A DNA stretch of 64,000 nucleotides from Anaerolineales bacterium. Its GTDB lineage: Bacteria > Chloroflexota > Anaerolineae > Anaerolineales > Villigracilaceae. The notes beneath the pieces were generated by a model, which did not search any database, was not told the origin of the DNA, and saw nothing but the letters and a program-made list of their open reading frames with translations. Each line of letters begins with the position of its first letter. The stretch's first letter is position 1. Location of the stretch: positions 1,922,001-1,986,000 of the forward strand of contig JABTTV010000001.1 of assembly GCA_015075725.1 (NCBI GenBank), given 5' to 3'. Positions 1-8,430 of this stretch are shown piece after piece. Both the position numbers and the translations under genes were made by a program.

Positions 1-36
1 TATCAGACCTGCACTCCACAGCTTCCATATGCGGTC

Positions 37-1068
37 TCACAACTCGACTGAACTCGTATCCCCTACGTTTAATTTCATGACGTGACCATCGCCTCGTCCC
101 TTAACTTTGGCCTGCCTGCCGATCAGGGAGCGTTTCAACGCCGCATCCCTTATCTCGCAATCCGCTTCGATGATGGAATCTGAAACCTGGGCATTCTCGA
201 TTCTGCAATTCGCGCCGATCGAAGCGAACGGACCGATCTTTGAGTTGCTGATCTTGGCGCTGGCATGAATTGCAACCGGCTCGACGATCTCAACATTCGA
301 CTCTCCAAACTTGCCAACCTGCGAACCAAGCTTCTCCAGCAAAATCTTGTTTGTATCCAGCGTCGCATCGATGGTGCCCGTATCCAGCCAGGTGTTGATC
401 TTCTGGGTGCGGACCTTTGCACCGCCTTCGATTAAGATCGAGATGGCATCGGTCAGGAAATACTCGTTCTTCAGCATCACGCCGCGCTTCATCTGGTCGT
501 CGATGGCAGAGAGCAGGCGCTCGGCGCTTTTAAAGTAATAACACCCAACCACCACCACCAGGTTATTGTCCAGGCTTTGCGGCTTTTCAATGAAGCGCTT
601 CACCCAGCCGTCTGCACCTTCTTCCGCCACCCCAAAGCGGCGCGGGTCTTCCACCGGCATTACCCAGGCGACGCCATCTGCTTCCTCCTTGTTAAGGAAG
701 GAGAAATCCGTCTCCATGAGCGTGTCTGAAAAACACATGATCATGGGTCCCGTCAGATGCTCTCGTGAAAGCCACAGCGCATGCGACTGTCCCTTCATTT
801 CATGCTGGACGATATAATGCGCTTTGAGATTCGGATAATTCTCCTTAATAAAAGCGGGGACTTGCAACTCGCCGAGATACGGTCCGACGATGAAAACAAA
901 CTCGGCATTGTCTGGATCTGGCAAAGTTTTGAACATATCCAACACATGCTCGAGCGAGGTCTTTCCAGCCACGCTGATCAGTGGTTTTGGCTTGCTCCAG
1001 GTGTGCGGGCGCATACGAGTTCCCCAGCCTGCCATGGGGATGACGATCTTGATTGTTTTATGAGTCAT
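37..1068 (-). CDS. sugar-1-phosphate nucleotidyltransferase with C-terminal left-handed beta-helix
   Basis: A 343-residue NTP transferase that would join a sugar-1-phosphate to an NTP, making a nucleotide sugar in the cytoplasm. The N-terminus carries the nucleotide-binding signature IPMAGWGTRMRPHTWSKPKP. A loop with CFSDTLME supplies the acidic metal site, and FIEKPQ is the usual sugar-site strand. From about residue 255 the chain turns into hexapeptide-like repeats (IVEPVAIHASAKI, SKIGPFASIGANCRI), the acyltransferase-type beta-helix seen in RmlA- and GlmU-like proteins. The start is placed at the ATG directly before THKTIKIVIPMAG; an upstream in-frame ATG at 1131 lies outside the promoter found at 1103-1108. 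The sugar specificity cannot be read from sequence; glucose or mannose are both possible. Confidence 0.85.
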   Translation of the reverse strand: MTHKTIKIVIPMAGWGTRMRPHTWSKPKPLISVAGKTSLEHVLDMFKTLPDPDNAEFVFIVGPYLGELQVPAFIKENYPNLKAHYIVQHEMKGQSHALWLSREHLTGPMIMCFSDTLMETDFSFLNKEEADGVAWVMPVEDPRRFGVAEEGADGWVKRFIEKPQSLDNNLVVVVGCYYFKSAERLLSAIDDQMKRGVMLKNEYFLTDAISILIEGGAKVRTQKINTWLDTGTIDATLDTNKILLEKLGSQVGKFGESNVEIVEPVAIHASAKISNSKIGPFASIGANCRIENAQVSDSIIEADCEIRDAALKRSLIGRQAKVKGRGDGHVMKLNVGDTSSVEL

Positions 1069-1102
1069 GATTGCGGGTATCCATTGGAGGATGGTATTTC
1101 TT

Positions 1103-1108
1103 ATTATA
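1103..1108 (-). promoter_or_regulatory. -10 box of the nucleotidyltransferase gene
   Basis: The minus strand reads CGGTATAATAAG, with TATAAT 34 nt before the chosen ATG. No convincing -35 is seen. It supports the start at 1068 over the longer frame. Confidence 0.55.
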
Positions 1109-1172
1109 CCGTCTGGGATTTTCCAGAACACCCTCTCCTCCTACCAAAAATATTAACCCGCCTGAACACTTC

Positions 1173-1625
1173 CTACCACTCTCCAACGTTCGAACTGATG
1201 CTACCATTGCCATACTTTGTCAAAAGATTTCGATGCAGGTAATACATGTTATCTGGCAGTTCATCTATGGGGAAGGCTCGTATCTCTGCTATCTCGGCAT
1301 CCGACTTGCCAACGAACTTGAAATCCCTGCAAACAAACACCGCTGTGTGATCGGTCTTCCATTGAACATAACTGGTGAACACACCCACAAGTGAGATTTT
1401 GCCCAACTCTGCGCCGGTCTCTTCACGGGCTTCACGCCGGGCCGCCTGATCCAGCGTCTCCCATTTTTTGAGTCCGCCGCCGGGCAGGAACCACCCGGGT
1501 AAATAGGTATGACGTACCAACCATGCCTTATCGCCTTCGATCATCGCCACCCGCACTCCCATGCGGATGGGACGAAAAATGAAGCAATAGATTTTAAATC
1601 CAAGATATAAAAAGCGATAGAACAT
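1173..1625 (-). CDS. Nudix hydrolase
   Basis: A 150-residue Nudix protein that hydrolyses a nucleoside diphosphate linked to another group; the substrate is not determinable. The Nudix box is complete (G-x5-E-x7-REA-x-EE-x-G, around residues 49-71: GGGLKKWE followed by REAREETG). The first 20 residues are aromatic and hydrophobic, which could give loose membrane contact. Its ATG overlaps the stop codon of the aldo/keto reductase by one base, so the two are almost certainly co-transcribed and translationally coupled. Confidence 0.85.
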   Translation of the reverse strand: MFYRFLYLGFKIYCFIFRPIRMGVRVAMIEGDKAWLVRHTYLPGWFLPGGGLKKWETLDQAARREAREETGAELGKISLVGVFTSYVQWKTDHTAVFVCRDFKFVGKSDAEIAEIRAFPIDELPDNMYYLHRNLLTKYGNGSISSNVGEW

Positions 1626-2608
1626 TAAGAGTGTCCTAGCACTGGATGTGGTTGATAAAACTCCTCAAGGCGTTTGACTTCCTCATCGGATAGTTTGATA
1701 TCCAATGCCGCAATGGCTTCATCCAATTGCGCCTCCTTGCTGGACCCGATAATGGGTGCGGCGATATAAGCCTTGGACAACACCCAAGCCAACGCGATCT
1801 GTGACCCGCTCACGCCGTGTTCTCTGGCGATCTCCTGCACACGTTCCGCCACCTTGAAATCCTCCTCGCGGAAGTAAAGTTGATTCGCAAATGGGTCATT
1901 TTGCGAGCGAGCTGTTCCCCCTCCTCCGCCGCGCTTGCGGTCACCGGCAAAGAATCCGCGTGCCATCGGGCTCCACGGAATCAATCCCACACCTGAGTCA
2001 ATGCATAACGGAATCATCTCCCGCTCTTCCTCACGGTAAACGAGGTTGTAGTGATTCTGCATCGAGACGAACTTCGTCCAGCCGTTCATCTCTGCCACAT
2101 GCTGCGCCTTCATGAACTGCCACGCAAACATGGAAGAAGCTCCGATATATCTCGCCTTCCCCGCGCGGACGACATCACTCAAGGCTTCCATCGTCTCTTC
2201 AATGGGGGTGTTGTAGTCCCAGCGGTGGATCTGGTACAAGTCCACGTAATCCATTTGCAGGCGCTTGAGCGAGTTATCAATGGCGTCCATGATGTGCTTA
2301 CGTGAGAGTCCACGGTCGTTGATGTCGTCACTTAACTGTCCATGCACTTTGGTGGCAATGACGAGGTTCTGCCGCTTTACCCCAAAGTGACGCAGGACAT
2401 TGCCCGTGATGCGTTCGCTCTCTCCCAACGAATACACATCGGCTGTATCAAAAAAGTTGATACCTGCATCCAGCGCCTTCTTTACGAAAGGCTTTGTTTG
2501 CTCTTCATCTAATACCCAATCGCGCCATGTCTTCGAGCCATAGGTCATCATGCCGAGGCACAGACGTGATACTTTTAATCCAGTTTTGCCGAGGTTTACG
2601 TATTGCAT
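1625..2608 (-). CDS. aldo/keto reductase
   Basis: A 327-residue NADPH-dependent oxidoreductase of the aldo/keto reductase superfamily, reducing aldehydes or ketones. The TIM-barrel order is intact: YVNLGKTGLKVSRLCLG at the N-terminus, the catalytic Asp/Tyr stretch FFDTADVYSLGESE, the Lys strand VIATKVHG, the His in DLYQIHRWD, and the cofactor-binding end PIIGSSKEAQLDEAI. The start at 2608 is supported by an AAGGAGAACCCC ribosome site; a longer frame to 2740 runs through REP-like repeats and is rejected. A run of five glycines follows GDRKR in a surface loop. First gene of a two-gene unit with the Nudix hydrolase. Confidence 0.88.
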   Translation of the reverse strand: MQYVNLGKTGLKVSRLCLGMMTYGSKTWRDWVLDEEQTKPFVKKALDAGINFFDTADVYSLGESERITGNVLRHFGVKRQNLVIATKVHGQLSDDINDRGLSRKHIMDAIDNSLKRLQMDYVDLYQIHRWDYNTPIEETMEALSDVVRAGKARYIGASSMFAWQFMKAQHVAEMNGWTKFVSMQNHYNLVYREEEREMIPLCIDSGVGLIPWSPMARGFFAGDRKRGGGGGTARSQNDPFANQLYFREEDFKVAERVQEIAREHGVSGSQIALAWVLSKAYIAAPIIGSSKEAQLDEAIAALDIKLSDEEVKRLEEFYQPHPVLGHS

Positions 2609-2623
2609 GGGGTTCTCCTTGTT

Positions 2624-2638
2624 GCGCCGTCCCCGGCG
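2624..2638. repeat. inverted REP-like core upstream of the aldo/keto reductase
   Basis: GCGCCGTCCCCGGCG is the exact reverse complement of bases 3301-3315 in the REP-like unit on the far side of the transposase gene. Together with the direct copy starting at 2655 it forms a head-to-head pair, the arrangement common for REP/BIME elements. Confidence 0.6.
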
Positions 2639-2654
2639 AAAGCATGTTGAGTGA

Positions 2655-2684
2655 TCCATCGCGCCGAGGACGGCGCTTTGAGCG
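2655..2684. repeat. REP-like direct repeat, copy 1
   Basis: A 30-bp unit with core CGCCGAGGACGGCGC followed by TTTGAGCG. It matches 28 of 30 bases with the copy at 3294-3323. The two copies bracket the RAYT transposase gene in the same orientation. Confidence 0.75.
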
Positions 2685-2694
2685 TTGAATACTC

Positions 2695-3273
2695 TTATGC
2701 TCCCTCCGCCGTCCTCGGCGGAGGTGTCGAAGCCAACCACTCGTTTATATCAGTAATTTCAATGATTGGTTTTCGCCGATAATCATAATACCCCGCGCTT
2801 GAATAGGCATAATCCGCTCTATTTGCTGCCAATTTCCAATCTTTTGCAACGGGATTCTGGTGAATGTATTCCATTTTCTGTTCCAGAACCGCTGTTGAAA
2901 AAATGTTTTTTGCTTGAATATCCTGCCAGATACTATGTTTGTGACGTGGGTCGCGCTTTTCTTGTATAAAAATTTTTAGCCAGTCAGTTCTTTCATCTTC
3001 GCGTACCTTCTTGAGAATTTCATGTGCAGTAAATGACCCAAATTGTTGAATTATTTCACCAATACTTTGTTGTTCTGGCTTGATGAGCAAATGCACATGG
3101 GTTGGCATGATTACGAATGCAAAGAGTAGTAACCTTTTCTGTTCCTGCATCCATGAAAGCGAGTTCAGGACGATTTCGGTGTATTTTGGATATTTGAACA
3201 ATGGAATCCATTCAACAACGGAGGCGGTAACAAAATAAAGATGCGTTGCGTCGTGAATGGAGTTGAAAGTCAT
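2695..3273 (-). CDS. REP-associated tyrosine transposase (RAYT, Y1/HUH family)
   Basis: A 192-residue single-strand DNA nuclease of the IS200/IS605-like Y1 class. RAYT proteins recognise and process palindromic REP sequences. The HUH metal site is MPTHVHLLI (about residues 56-64). The catalytic tyrosine is in the family motif YIHQNPVAKDW, and the trailing YAYSSAGYYDY matches the WxYSSxxxY end typical of RAYTs. The gene is visibly more AT-rich than its neighbours, suggesting acquisition. Its last codons overlap a 22-bp palindrome (2703-2724), and REP-like repeats lie on both sides, the usual RAYT setting. The start codon has no obvious ribosome site. It is full length for the family and looks intact. 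Confidence 0.9.
   Translation of the reverse strand: MTFNSIHDATHLYFVTASVVEWIPLFKYPKYTEIVLNSLSWMQEQKRLLLFAFVIMPTHVHLLIKPEQQSIGEIIQQFGSFTAHEILKKVREDERTDWLKIFIQEKRDPRHKHSIWQDIQAKNIFSTAVLEQKMEYIHQNPVAKDWKLAANRADYAYSSAGYYDYRRKPIIEITDINEWLASTPPPRTAEGA
2703..2724. repeat. 22-bp palindrome at the 3' end of the RAYT gene
   Basis: CCTCCGCCG and CGGCGGAGG form a perfect 9-bp stem around the loop TCCT. It contains the same GCCGTCCTCGGC theme as the neighbouring REP-like units and encodes the last residues of the transposase, so the gene may have ended within a REP element. Confidence 0.7.
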
Positions 3274-3293
3274 AAATGGAATATGTGCTGTAA

Positions 3294-3323
3294 TCCACCG
3301 CGCCGGGGACGGCGCTTTGAGCG
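3294..3323. repeat. REP-like direct repeat, copy 2
   Basis: Core CGCCGGGGACGGCGC followed by TTTGAGCG; differs from copy 1 at two positions only. It sits between the RAYT start codon and the pcrA stop codon. Confidence 0.75.
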
Positions 3324-3332
3324 AGGAGAGAA

Positions 3333-5507
3333 TTATATGATTTTTAGGTTTGCAAGGCTCGCCGCTAGTCTCTTAATACCAACCGACTCAAAGACCACGT
3401 CAATGATCTCGTCGCCGTCTTGCATTCTGGAATCAAGGACAATGCCGTCACCCCACATGGCGTGGCGGACACGAGTCCCGGCTTTGTATAAGGCTTGAGT
3501 GACAGGAGCAGATGTCGGCGGGGTGGGAAGCGACCATTTGATGTCGGAGGGAGCGCCGCGCATCGAACGTCCAGTGCGTGTGCGGCCCACGATCAGATCT
3601 GAAGGCACGTCATCCATGAAACGCGAGGGGAAGGTTTCTTCCGCCATGCCGCGCCCGCCGCGTTGAATGGCGCGCAGGAGATAGAGGCGATCTTTGGCGC
3701 GCGTGATGCCGACGTAAAAGAGGCGGCGTTCTTCTTCCATTTGTTCCACTTCGTCGAAGGAACGGCTGTGCGGAATGATGCCATCGTCAAGACCGACGAT
3801 GAAGACGGCTTTGTATTCAAGACCCTTGGCGGCGTGAAGGGTGAGCAGGGTGGGGGCGTTGGCGTCGGTGAGGGTGTCCTGGTCGGCGATGAGCGCCACG
3901 TTTTCAAGGAAGTCATCGATGGTGCGGGTGTCGTATTCGAGCGCGAGACGCTTGAGTTCTTGCACGTTCTCCCAACGGTCGGCACTTTCTTCTGAATCAT
4001 CTTCGACGATGTATTCTTTGTAATTGATGTCGCGCACGATGCGGTCAAAGAGTTCGGCAACGGTAGCGGTTTTGGAAAGCGAGTGCCAGTTGGCTAACAT
4101 GCCGCCGAAATCTGCAAGCGGTAAAGCAGCCCGACCCGTAAAGGATTTATAGAAATTCGACTCGGCGCCGTGGGCAAGGTTGAGCAAAACAAATCCGGCG
4201 TTGGTGTCGTTCTGTCTTGCTACTAAATGTAAGGTGGTGAGAGTCTTGTCACCGATGCCGCGCGGCGGGACGTTGATGACGCGGCTGAGGGCGGCTTCGT
4301 CGGCGGGGTTGTGGGCGAGGCGAATGAAGGCGATGACGTCCTTCACTTCACGGCGACCATAAAAGCGTTGCGCACCAACCAATTTATAAGGAAGGCGAGC
4401 CTGCAAGAAGGCTTCTTCGATCAGGCGGGACATGGCGTTGGTGCGATACATCACAGCACAATCTTTCGGTTCGAACTCACCCGAAGCGACCAGTTGCGCG
4501 ATGGTGTCCACGACGAAGGAAGCCTCGCCGTAATCATCACGCGCTTCGTAGAAGAAAATCTTCTCGCCCGCGCCGCGGTCACTGAACAGGCGTTTCTTTC
4601 TGCGGTTCTTGGCGCGGTCGATCACGCCCATGGCTACGTCGAGGATGTTTTGATGCGAGCGATAATTCTGCTCCAGCAGAATTACCTGCGCGGTGGGGTA
4701 ATCCTGCTCAAAGCGGCGGATGTTGCGATAGTCCGCGCCGCGCCAGGCGTAGATCGATTGATCGGGATCGCCCACGCAAAAAATATTGTTATGATATGAA
4801 GCGAGATGCTTCACTAACGCATACTGCGCGAGGTTGGTATCTTGGAACTCGTCCACCAATACATGCCGAAAACGCTGGGCATATTTCTCGCGCACGGTTG
4901 GGTTATTCTCTAGTAACTGAGTCGCATAAACCAAGATATCGTCAAAGTCCACGGCGTTGCTGGCGATGAGGCGTTTTTGATATTCGGTGTAGACGCGCTT
5001 CACCACTTCATCACGGTACGTATTGATGGGGTAATCATCCGGCAGGATCAACTCGTTCTTGGCGCGTGAGATCGAAGCATGCACGCTGTTGGCGCGGTAC
5101 AACTTCTCATTTAAATTCATATCGCGGATGATGGCTTTGACAAGGCTTTGCTGATCGTCCGAATCAAAAATAACAAAGTTCGATTCAATAGGCAGGTGTT
5201 CGGCTTCGCGCCGCAGAATTCGCGCGCATATCGAATGGAACGTGCCGAGCATCATGCCTTCGGTCGCCTGTTCATTCAATAACGACTTGACGCGAGTCTC
5301 CATCTCCTTGGCAGCTTTGTTCGTAAAAGTTACGGCGAGAATCTGCCACGGGCGGACGCCTTCATTGGCGATGAGATAGGCGATACGTTGAGTCAGCACC
5401 CGCGTCTTACCAGACCCGGGACCTGCAACGATCATCACGGGCCCATCCGCCGCTGTGACCGCGCTGCGCTGCTGCGGGTTGAGTTTGTTGATGAAATCCA
5501 GATTCAT
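3333..5507 (-). CDS. pcrA: ATP-dependent DNA helicase PcrA/UvrD
   Basis: A 724-residue superfamily-1A 3'-5' helicase for nucleotide excision and mismatch repair and for clearing stalled complexes. The motifs appear in order: Q-motif LNPQQRSAV, Walker A AGPGSGKTRVL, Walker B LVDEFQDTN, motif III GDPDQSIYAWRGA, motif IV QNYRSHQNIL, motif V TLHAAKGLEYKAVF and motif VI FYVGITRAKDRLYL. The C-terminus (TRVRHAMWGDGIVLDS) is the Tudor-like fold of PcrA that contacts RNA polymerase, which favours pcrA over rep. The start at 5507 precedes NLDFINKLNPQQ; the longer frame runs through palindromic repeats and lacks family similarity. The -10 box ends nine bases before the ATG. Confidence 0.93.
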   Translation of the reverse strand: MNLDFINKLNPQQRSAVTAADGPVMIVAGPGSGKTRVLTQRIAYLIANEGVRPWQILAVTFTNKAAKEMETRVKSLLNEQATEGMMLGTFHSICARILRREAEHLPIESNFVIFDSDDQQSLVKAIIRDMNLNEKLYRANSVHASISRAKNELILPDDYPINTYRDEVVKRVYTEYQKRLIASNAVDFDDILVYATQLLENNPTVREKYAQRFRHVLVDEFQDTNLAQYALVKHLASYHNNIFCVGDPDQSIYAWRGADYRNIRRFEQDYPTAQVILLEQNYRSHQNILDVAMGVIDRAKNRRKKRLFSDRGAGEKIFFYEARDDYGEASFVVDTIAQLVASGEFEPKDCAVMYRTNAMSRLIEEAFLQARLPYKLVGAQRFYGRREVKDVIAFIRLAHNPADEAALSRVINVPPRGIGDKTLTTLHLVARQNDTNAGFVLLNLAHGAESNFYKSFTGRAALPLADFGGMLANWHSLSKTATVAELFDRIVRDINYKEYIVEDDSEESADRWENVQELKRLALEYDTRTIDDFLENVALIADQDTLTDANAPTLLTLHAAKGLEYKAVFIVGLDDGIIPHSRSFDEVEQMEEERRLFYVGITRAKDRLYLLRAIQRGGRGMAEETFPSRFMDDVPSDLIVGRTRTGRSMRGAPSDIKWSLPTPPTSAPVTQALYKAGTRVRHAMWGDGIVLDSRMQDGDEIIDVVFESVGIKRLAASLANLKII

Positions 5508-5516
5508 GGTTTGGAC

Positions 5517-5522
5517 ATTATA
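5517..5522 (-). promoter_or_regulatory. -10 box immediately before pcrA
   Basis: On the minus strand TATAAT is followed by nine bases and the pcrA ATG. No ribosome site fits in between, so the mRNA would be nearly leaderless. Confidence 0.55.
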
Positions 5523-5530
5523 AATGGTAA

Positions 5531-5629
5531 GGCGAGGACCATTGTCCTCGCCGTGGAAACAGAATGTAGGGCGGGTTTGCAACCCGCCATATGATTTTAA
5601 GCAAGTTGTCACGCTGAAAGCGTGACAAC
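5531..5629. repeat. cluster of three perfect hairpins between pcrA and mscL
   Basis: Three palindromes lie end to end. GGCGAGGAC/GTCCTCGCC (5531-5552, loop CATT). GGCGGGTT/AACCCGCC (5570-5588, loop TGC). GTTGTCACGCT/AGCGTGACAAC (5605-5629, loop GAA). The last could end mscL transcription, but three different palindromes in 100 bp look like a REP/BIME-type mosaic. The first shares the GAGGAC core with the repeats at the RAYT gene. Confidence 0.7.
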
Positions 5630-5633
5630 TACA

Positions 5634-6017
5634 TTAAGCCTTCAATTCAGACGTGCAATTCGGGCATCGGGTGGCTTTGATGGAGATGGTGCTGATGCAG
5701 TGCGGGCATTCTTTGGTGGTGGGGTCGGCGGGAGGTGGCGCCTTCTTCAATTTATTCGCAGATCTGACAATGAGGAAGATTATGAAGGCTATGATGAGGA
5801 AGTCGATGATGGATTGAATGAACGCCCCGTATTTGACAACTTCCGCAATCGTCAGGTTGCTGAAGTCGATTTTTCCGAGGATCAATCCGACGACCGGCAT
5901 CAGAATGTCGTTGACCAGCGAACCGACGATCTTCCCAAACGCCGCGCCGATGATGACGCCCACGGCGAGATCGAGCACATTTCCCCGCATCACGAACTCT
6001 CTGAATTCCTTGAACAT
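5634..6017 (-). CDS. mscL: large-conductance mechanosensitive channel with C-terminal zinc ribbon
   Basis: A 127-residue MscL that opens under membrane tension to release solutes during hypo-osmotic shock. The N-terminal helix [19 protein letters not shown] and first transmembrane pore helix [19 protein letters not shown] match the family closely, followed by [16 protein letters not shown] and a second membrane helix ([16 protein letters not shown]). After the short linker KLKKAPPP the chain ends in a CPHC and CPNC zinc-ribbon pair not found in the classical E. coli protein. The start at 6017 has an AAGGAGATCCTCC ribosome site; the longer frame to 6122 would start upstream of its promoter. 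Confidence 0.93.
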   Translation of the reverse strand: MFKEFREFVMRGNVLDLAVGVIIGAAFGKIVGSLVNDILMPVVGLILGKIDFSNLTIAEVVKYGAFIQSIIDFLIIAFIIFLIVRSANKLKKAPPPADPTTKECPHCISTISIKATRCPNCTSELKA

Positions 6018-6056
6018 GGAGGATCTCCTTGGATGAATGGTGATGAGACAAAATAA

Positions 6057-6085
6057 ATTGTATGGCAGGGAAGTGGGAATGTCAA
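6057..6085 (-). promoter_or_regulatory. sigma-70 type promoter of mscL
   Basis: On the minus strand TTGACA (6085-6080), a 17-bp spacer and TACAAT (6062-6057). Expected start about 6050, giving a leader of some 33 nt that carries the ribosome site. Confidence 0.75.
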
Positions 6086-6146
6086 CGCGGAGAGAAGCGG
6101 CTTGAGAGGAATAAAAAGCCAACGGGACCAGGCAGGTTGTTGCAGG

Positions 6147-6190
6147 CGTGAGGCGCTCCCCTTTTCCTCAGCAAATTGGGGAGAGGTTGT
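6147..6190. repeat. degenerate copy of a GC-rich palindromic element
   Basis: GCGCTCCCCTTTTCC followed by ATTGGGGAGAGG resembles, in reverse complement, the 49-bp element at 61242-61290. It lies in the 446-bp gene-free stretch between mscL and the ABC operon; otherwise that stretch holds only the two divergent promoters and the long operon leader. Confidence 0.4.
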
Positions 6191-6293
6191 CCGAAAAATA
6201 ATTACCCAATCCTCCAGTAGGGTATCCGACGATACTTGTGGATGGTTTCATCTAAAAAATCTGACTATACAGGGCGATTCCCGGATGCCCCCG

Positions 6294-6321
6294 TTGACGC
6301 GCCTAAAGAATTAGGTATAAT
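6294..6321 (+). promoter_or_regulatory. sigma-70 type promoter of the peptide ABC operon
   Basis: TTGACG (6294-6299), a 16-bp spacer, and TATAAT (6316-6321). The predicted start near 6328 leaves an untranslated leader of about 135 nt with a GAAGGAGGTGG stretch near 6371 that is too far from the ATG to serve it. No riboswitch fold was recognised. Confidence 0.7.
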
Positions 6322-6463
6322 GCTATTTGCTTGATATCGGTTCGCAAATGCCTTTTATCTGATAAAAATAGAAGGAGGTGGTGCGGCAGGCGGTCATGTG
6401 TTTGAAGTTTGTGTTGAATGTGAAAGTTAAACCCCAAAATTTTCTTCTTGGAGGAGAAAACAA

Positions 6464-8410
6464 ATGTTACGTAACCGATTGTTTGCTTTGCTCGGTTTGC
6501 TTGTGATTGCCAGCATGGCTCTTGCGGCTTGCGGCGCTCCCGCTGCACCTGAAGAAGGTCCCGCTGCCACTGAGGCGGCGCCCGAAGCCACCGAAGCGGC
6601 TCCCGCTGAACCCAAGGTGATGGTTGCATGTCTGGCTCAAGAGCCTTCCACGTTGTACTTGTACAGCGAGTCCGCTCTCGTCAAATCCTTCGTCCTCGAT
6701 GCGATCTATGATGGTTATGCAGGTCCCCTGGGTGGATATGATGCCCGAACCTACGACTATCAATCCGTCTACTATAACCTTTCCACCTTCGACGACACCG
6801 CTGAACAGAACACCATCGAGGTTGGAGTCGGCGATGTGGTTTACGATCCCGCCCAGGATGCGGCTGTGCCCCTTGAAGCGGGCATGACCATCTCCATGAA
6901 CCAGGCAGAAGGCGACCCCGTCGAGGTGACCGTTGAAGAGGGCCAAAAGTACCCGATCGTCCAGATCGTTACCGTCTTCACTCTTGCCGATGGCATGACC
7001 TGGGAAGACGGCACCCCGGTGACCACCGCCGATGTGCAGTTCTCCTATGATGTCGGCGCTTCGCCCGACACCCCCAGCGTCAAGTACTTCTACACCACCC
7101 AAACCCAGAAGATCGAGATCGTGGATGACTCGACCTACAAGTACTACTTCATGCCGGGCTACACCAGCGGCACATACTTTGTTGATGGTATGATCCATCC
7201 ATTACCGGCTCACGTATACGGTGAAGGTGGATCCAATCCGTTGACCCCCGCTGAAATGCTCGCCGACGAGAGCGTGAACCGCGCCCCGCTCGCTTTTGGT
7301 CCGTTCAAGATGGTCGAATGGGTCGCTGGTGATCACCTCACCGTTGAGAAGAACCCCACGTACTGGCGTGCCGGCGAAGGCTTGCCCAAGCTCGACACCC
7401 TCATCTACCGCTTCATACCTGATACCAACCAGCTCATCGCCCAGTTGGCTTCTGGTGAATGTGATTTCGGTACTCAGGATGCCGCGTTCGAAGGCTCCCT
7501 GCCCCTCATCCGCCAATTCGAAGCCGAAGGTTTGATGGTGCCTCAGGTTGTGGCTGGTACGGTGTTCGAACACCTCGATTTCAATACCAAACCGGTTGAA
7601 TCCTATACCGGCGCTGCCGCCACTCTTAAGGCTTCCGACGGTTCCCTCCTGTTCCAGAACGTTGATTTCCGCCACGCGATCGCCTATTGTATCGACCGCC
7701 AGGCTGTTGTGGACGCCGCGACCAACGGTGCGGCAGTTGTCCAGCATACTTACACCGCCTCGGATCACCCACTCTATGCCGGTGACGACAACATCACCGT
7801 TTACGAGTTTGATCCTGAAAAAGGCAAAGAATTGCTTGCCGGACTCGGTTGGACCGACTCCGATGGCGATGGCATTCTCGATAGCGGCGGTCAAAAACTG
7901 TCCTTCATTCACAGCACCCGCGTCAATCCGCTGCGCGAGAAGGTCACCCAGATCGTCCAGGCTCAGTTGAAGGATAACTGCGGCATCGAGACCAAGATCG
8001 AAACCTATGGCTCCGAGTACTTTGGTGATGGTCCGGATGGCTTGGTCTTCGGCCGCCAGTATGACTTGGGCGAGTTCGCCTGGTTGACCGGCGTCGAGCC
8101 GCCATGCACCCTCTATATCTCTTCACAGGTGCCCAGCGCTGAACTTGGCTGGGGCAACAGCAACAACACCGGCTTCGAGAACGCTGACTTCGACGCCGCG
8201 TGCAATGCCGCCACCCAGGCTCTCGACGAAGCCACCAAGGCTGCCGAACATGCCAAAGCCCAGGCAGTGTTTACCGAATACCTGCCCAGCCTGCCTCTGT
8301 TTGCCCGCGCCAAGATCCTTGTGACCCGCCCGAACGTCGTGGGCGTGTTGATGGACCCGACCGCGAACAGCGAGTTCTGGAATGTCGAGAACTTCGACTT
8401 TGAGAACTAG
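6464..8410 (+). CDS. ABC transporter substrate-binding lipoprotein, family 5 (peptide/nickel type)
   Basis: A 648-residue lipoprotein that captures a peptide or similar solute outside the membrane and delivers it to the downstream permease. The signal peptide ends in the lipobox LAAC with lipidated Cys at residue 23, followed by an Ala/Glu/Pro-rich tether. The family core is present: VKSFVLDAIYDGY, TWEDGTPVTTADVQFSYDV, APLAFGPFKMVEW and FRHAIAYCIDRQAVV. An insert of about 40 residues (around VGVGDVVYDPAQDA) precedes the TWEDGTP strand and also occurs in the paralogue at 13802. Ribosome site TTGGAGGAG. First gene of a seven-gene unit; a long hairpin follows the stop. Confidence 0.92.
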   Translation: MLRNRLFALLGLLVIASMALAACGAPAAPEEGPAATEAAPEATEAAPAEPKVMVACLAQEPSTLYLYSESALVKSFVLDAIYDGYAGPLGGYDARTYDYQSVYYNLSTFDDTAEQNTIEVGVGDVVYDPAQDAAVPLEAGMTISMNQAEGDPVEVTVEEGQKYPIVQIVTVFTLADGMTWEDGTPVTTADVQFSYDVGASPDTPSVKYFYTTQTQKIEIVDDSTYKYYFMPGYTSGTYFVDGMIHPLPAHVYGEGGSNPLTPAEMLADESVNRAPLAFGPFKMVEWVAGDHLTVEKNPTYWRAGEGLPKLDTLIYRFIPDTNQLIAQLASGECDFGTQDAAFEGSLPLIRQFEAEGLMVPQVVAGTVFEHLDFNTKPVESYTGAAATLKASDGSLLFQNVDFRHAIAYCIDRQAVVDAATNGAAVVQHTYTASDHPLYAGDDNITVYEFDPEKGKELLAGLGWTDSDGDGILDSGGQKLSFIHSTRVNPLREKVTQIVQAQLKDNCGIETKIETYGSEYFGDGPDGLVFGRQYDLGEFAWLTGVEPPCTLYISSQVPSAELGWGNSNNTGFENADFDAACNAATQALDEATKAAEHAKAQAVFTEYLPSLPLFARAKILVTRPNVVGVLMDPTANSEFWNVENFDFEN

Positions 8411-8430
8411 GAACGACTAGTCGCTAAATT

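Noticed and set aside
5622..6056. A 144-codon plus-strand frame opposite mscL
   Set aside because: Acidic low-similarity translation, antisense to a highly conserved channel.
6467..7912. Two long antisense frames (243 and 236 codons) opposite the first binding-protein gene
   Set aside because: They mirror a real family 5 protein in a GC-rich codon pattern; no ribosome sites, motifs or promoters.
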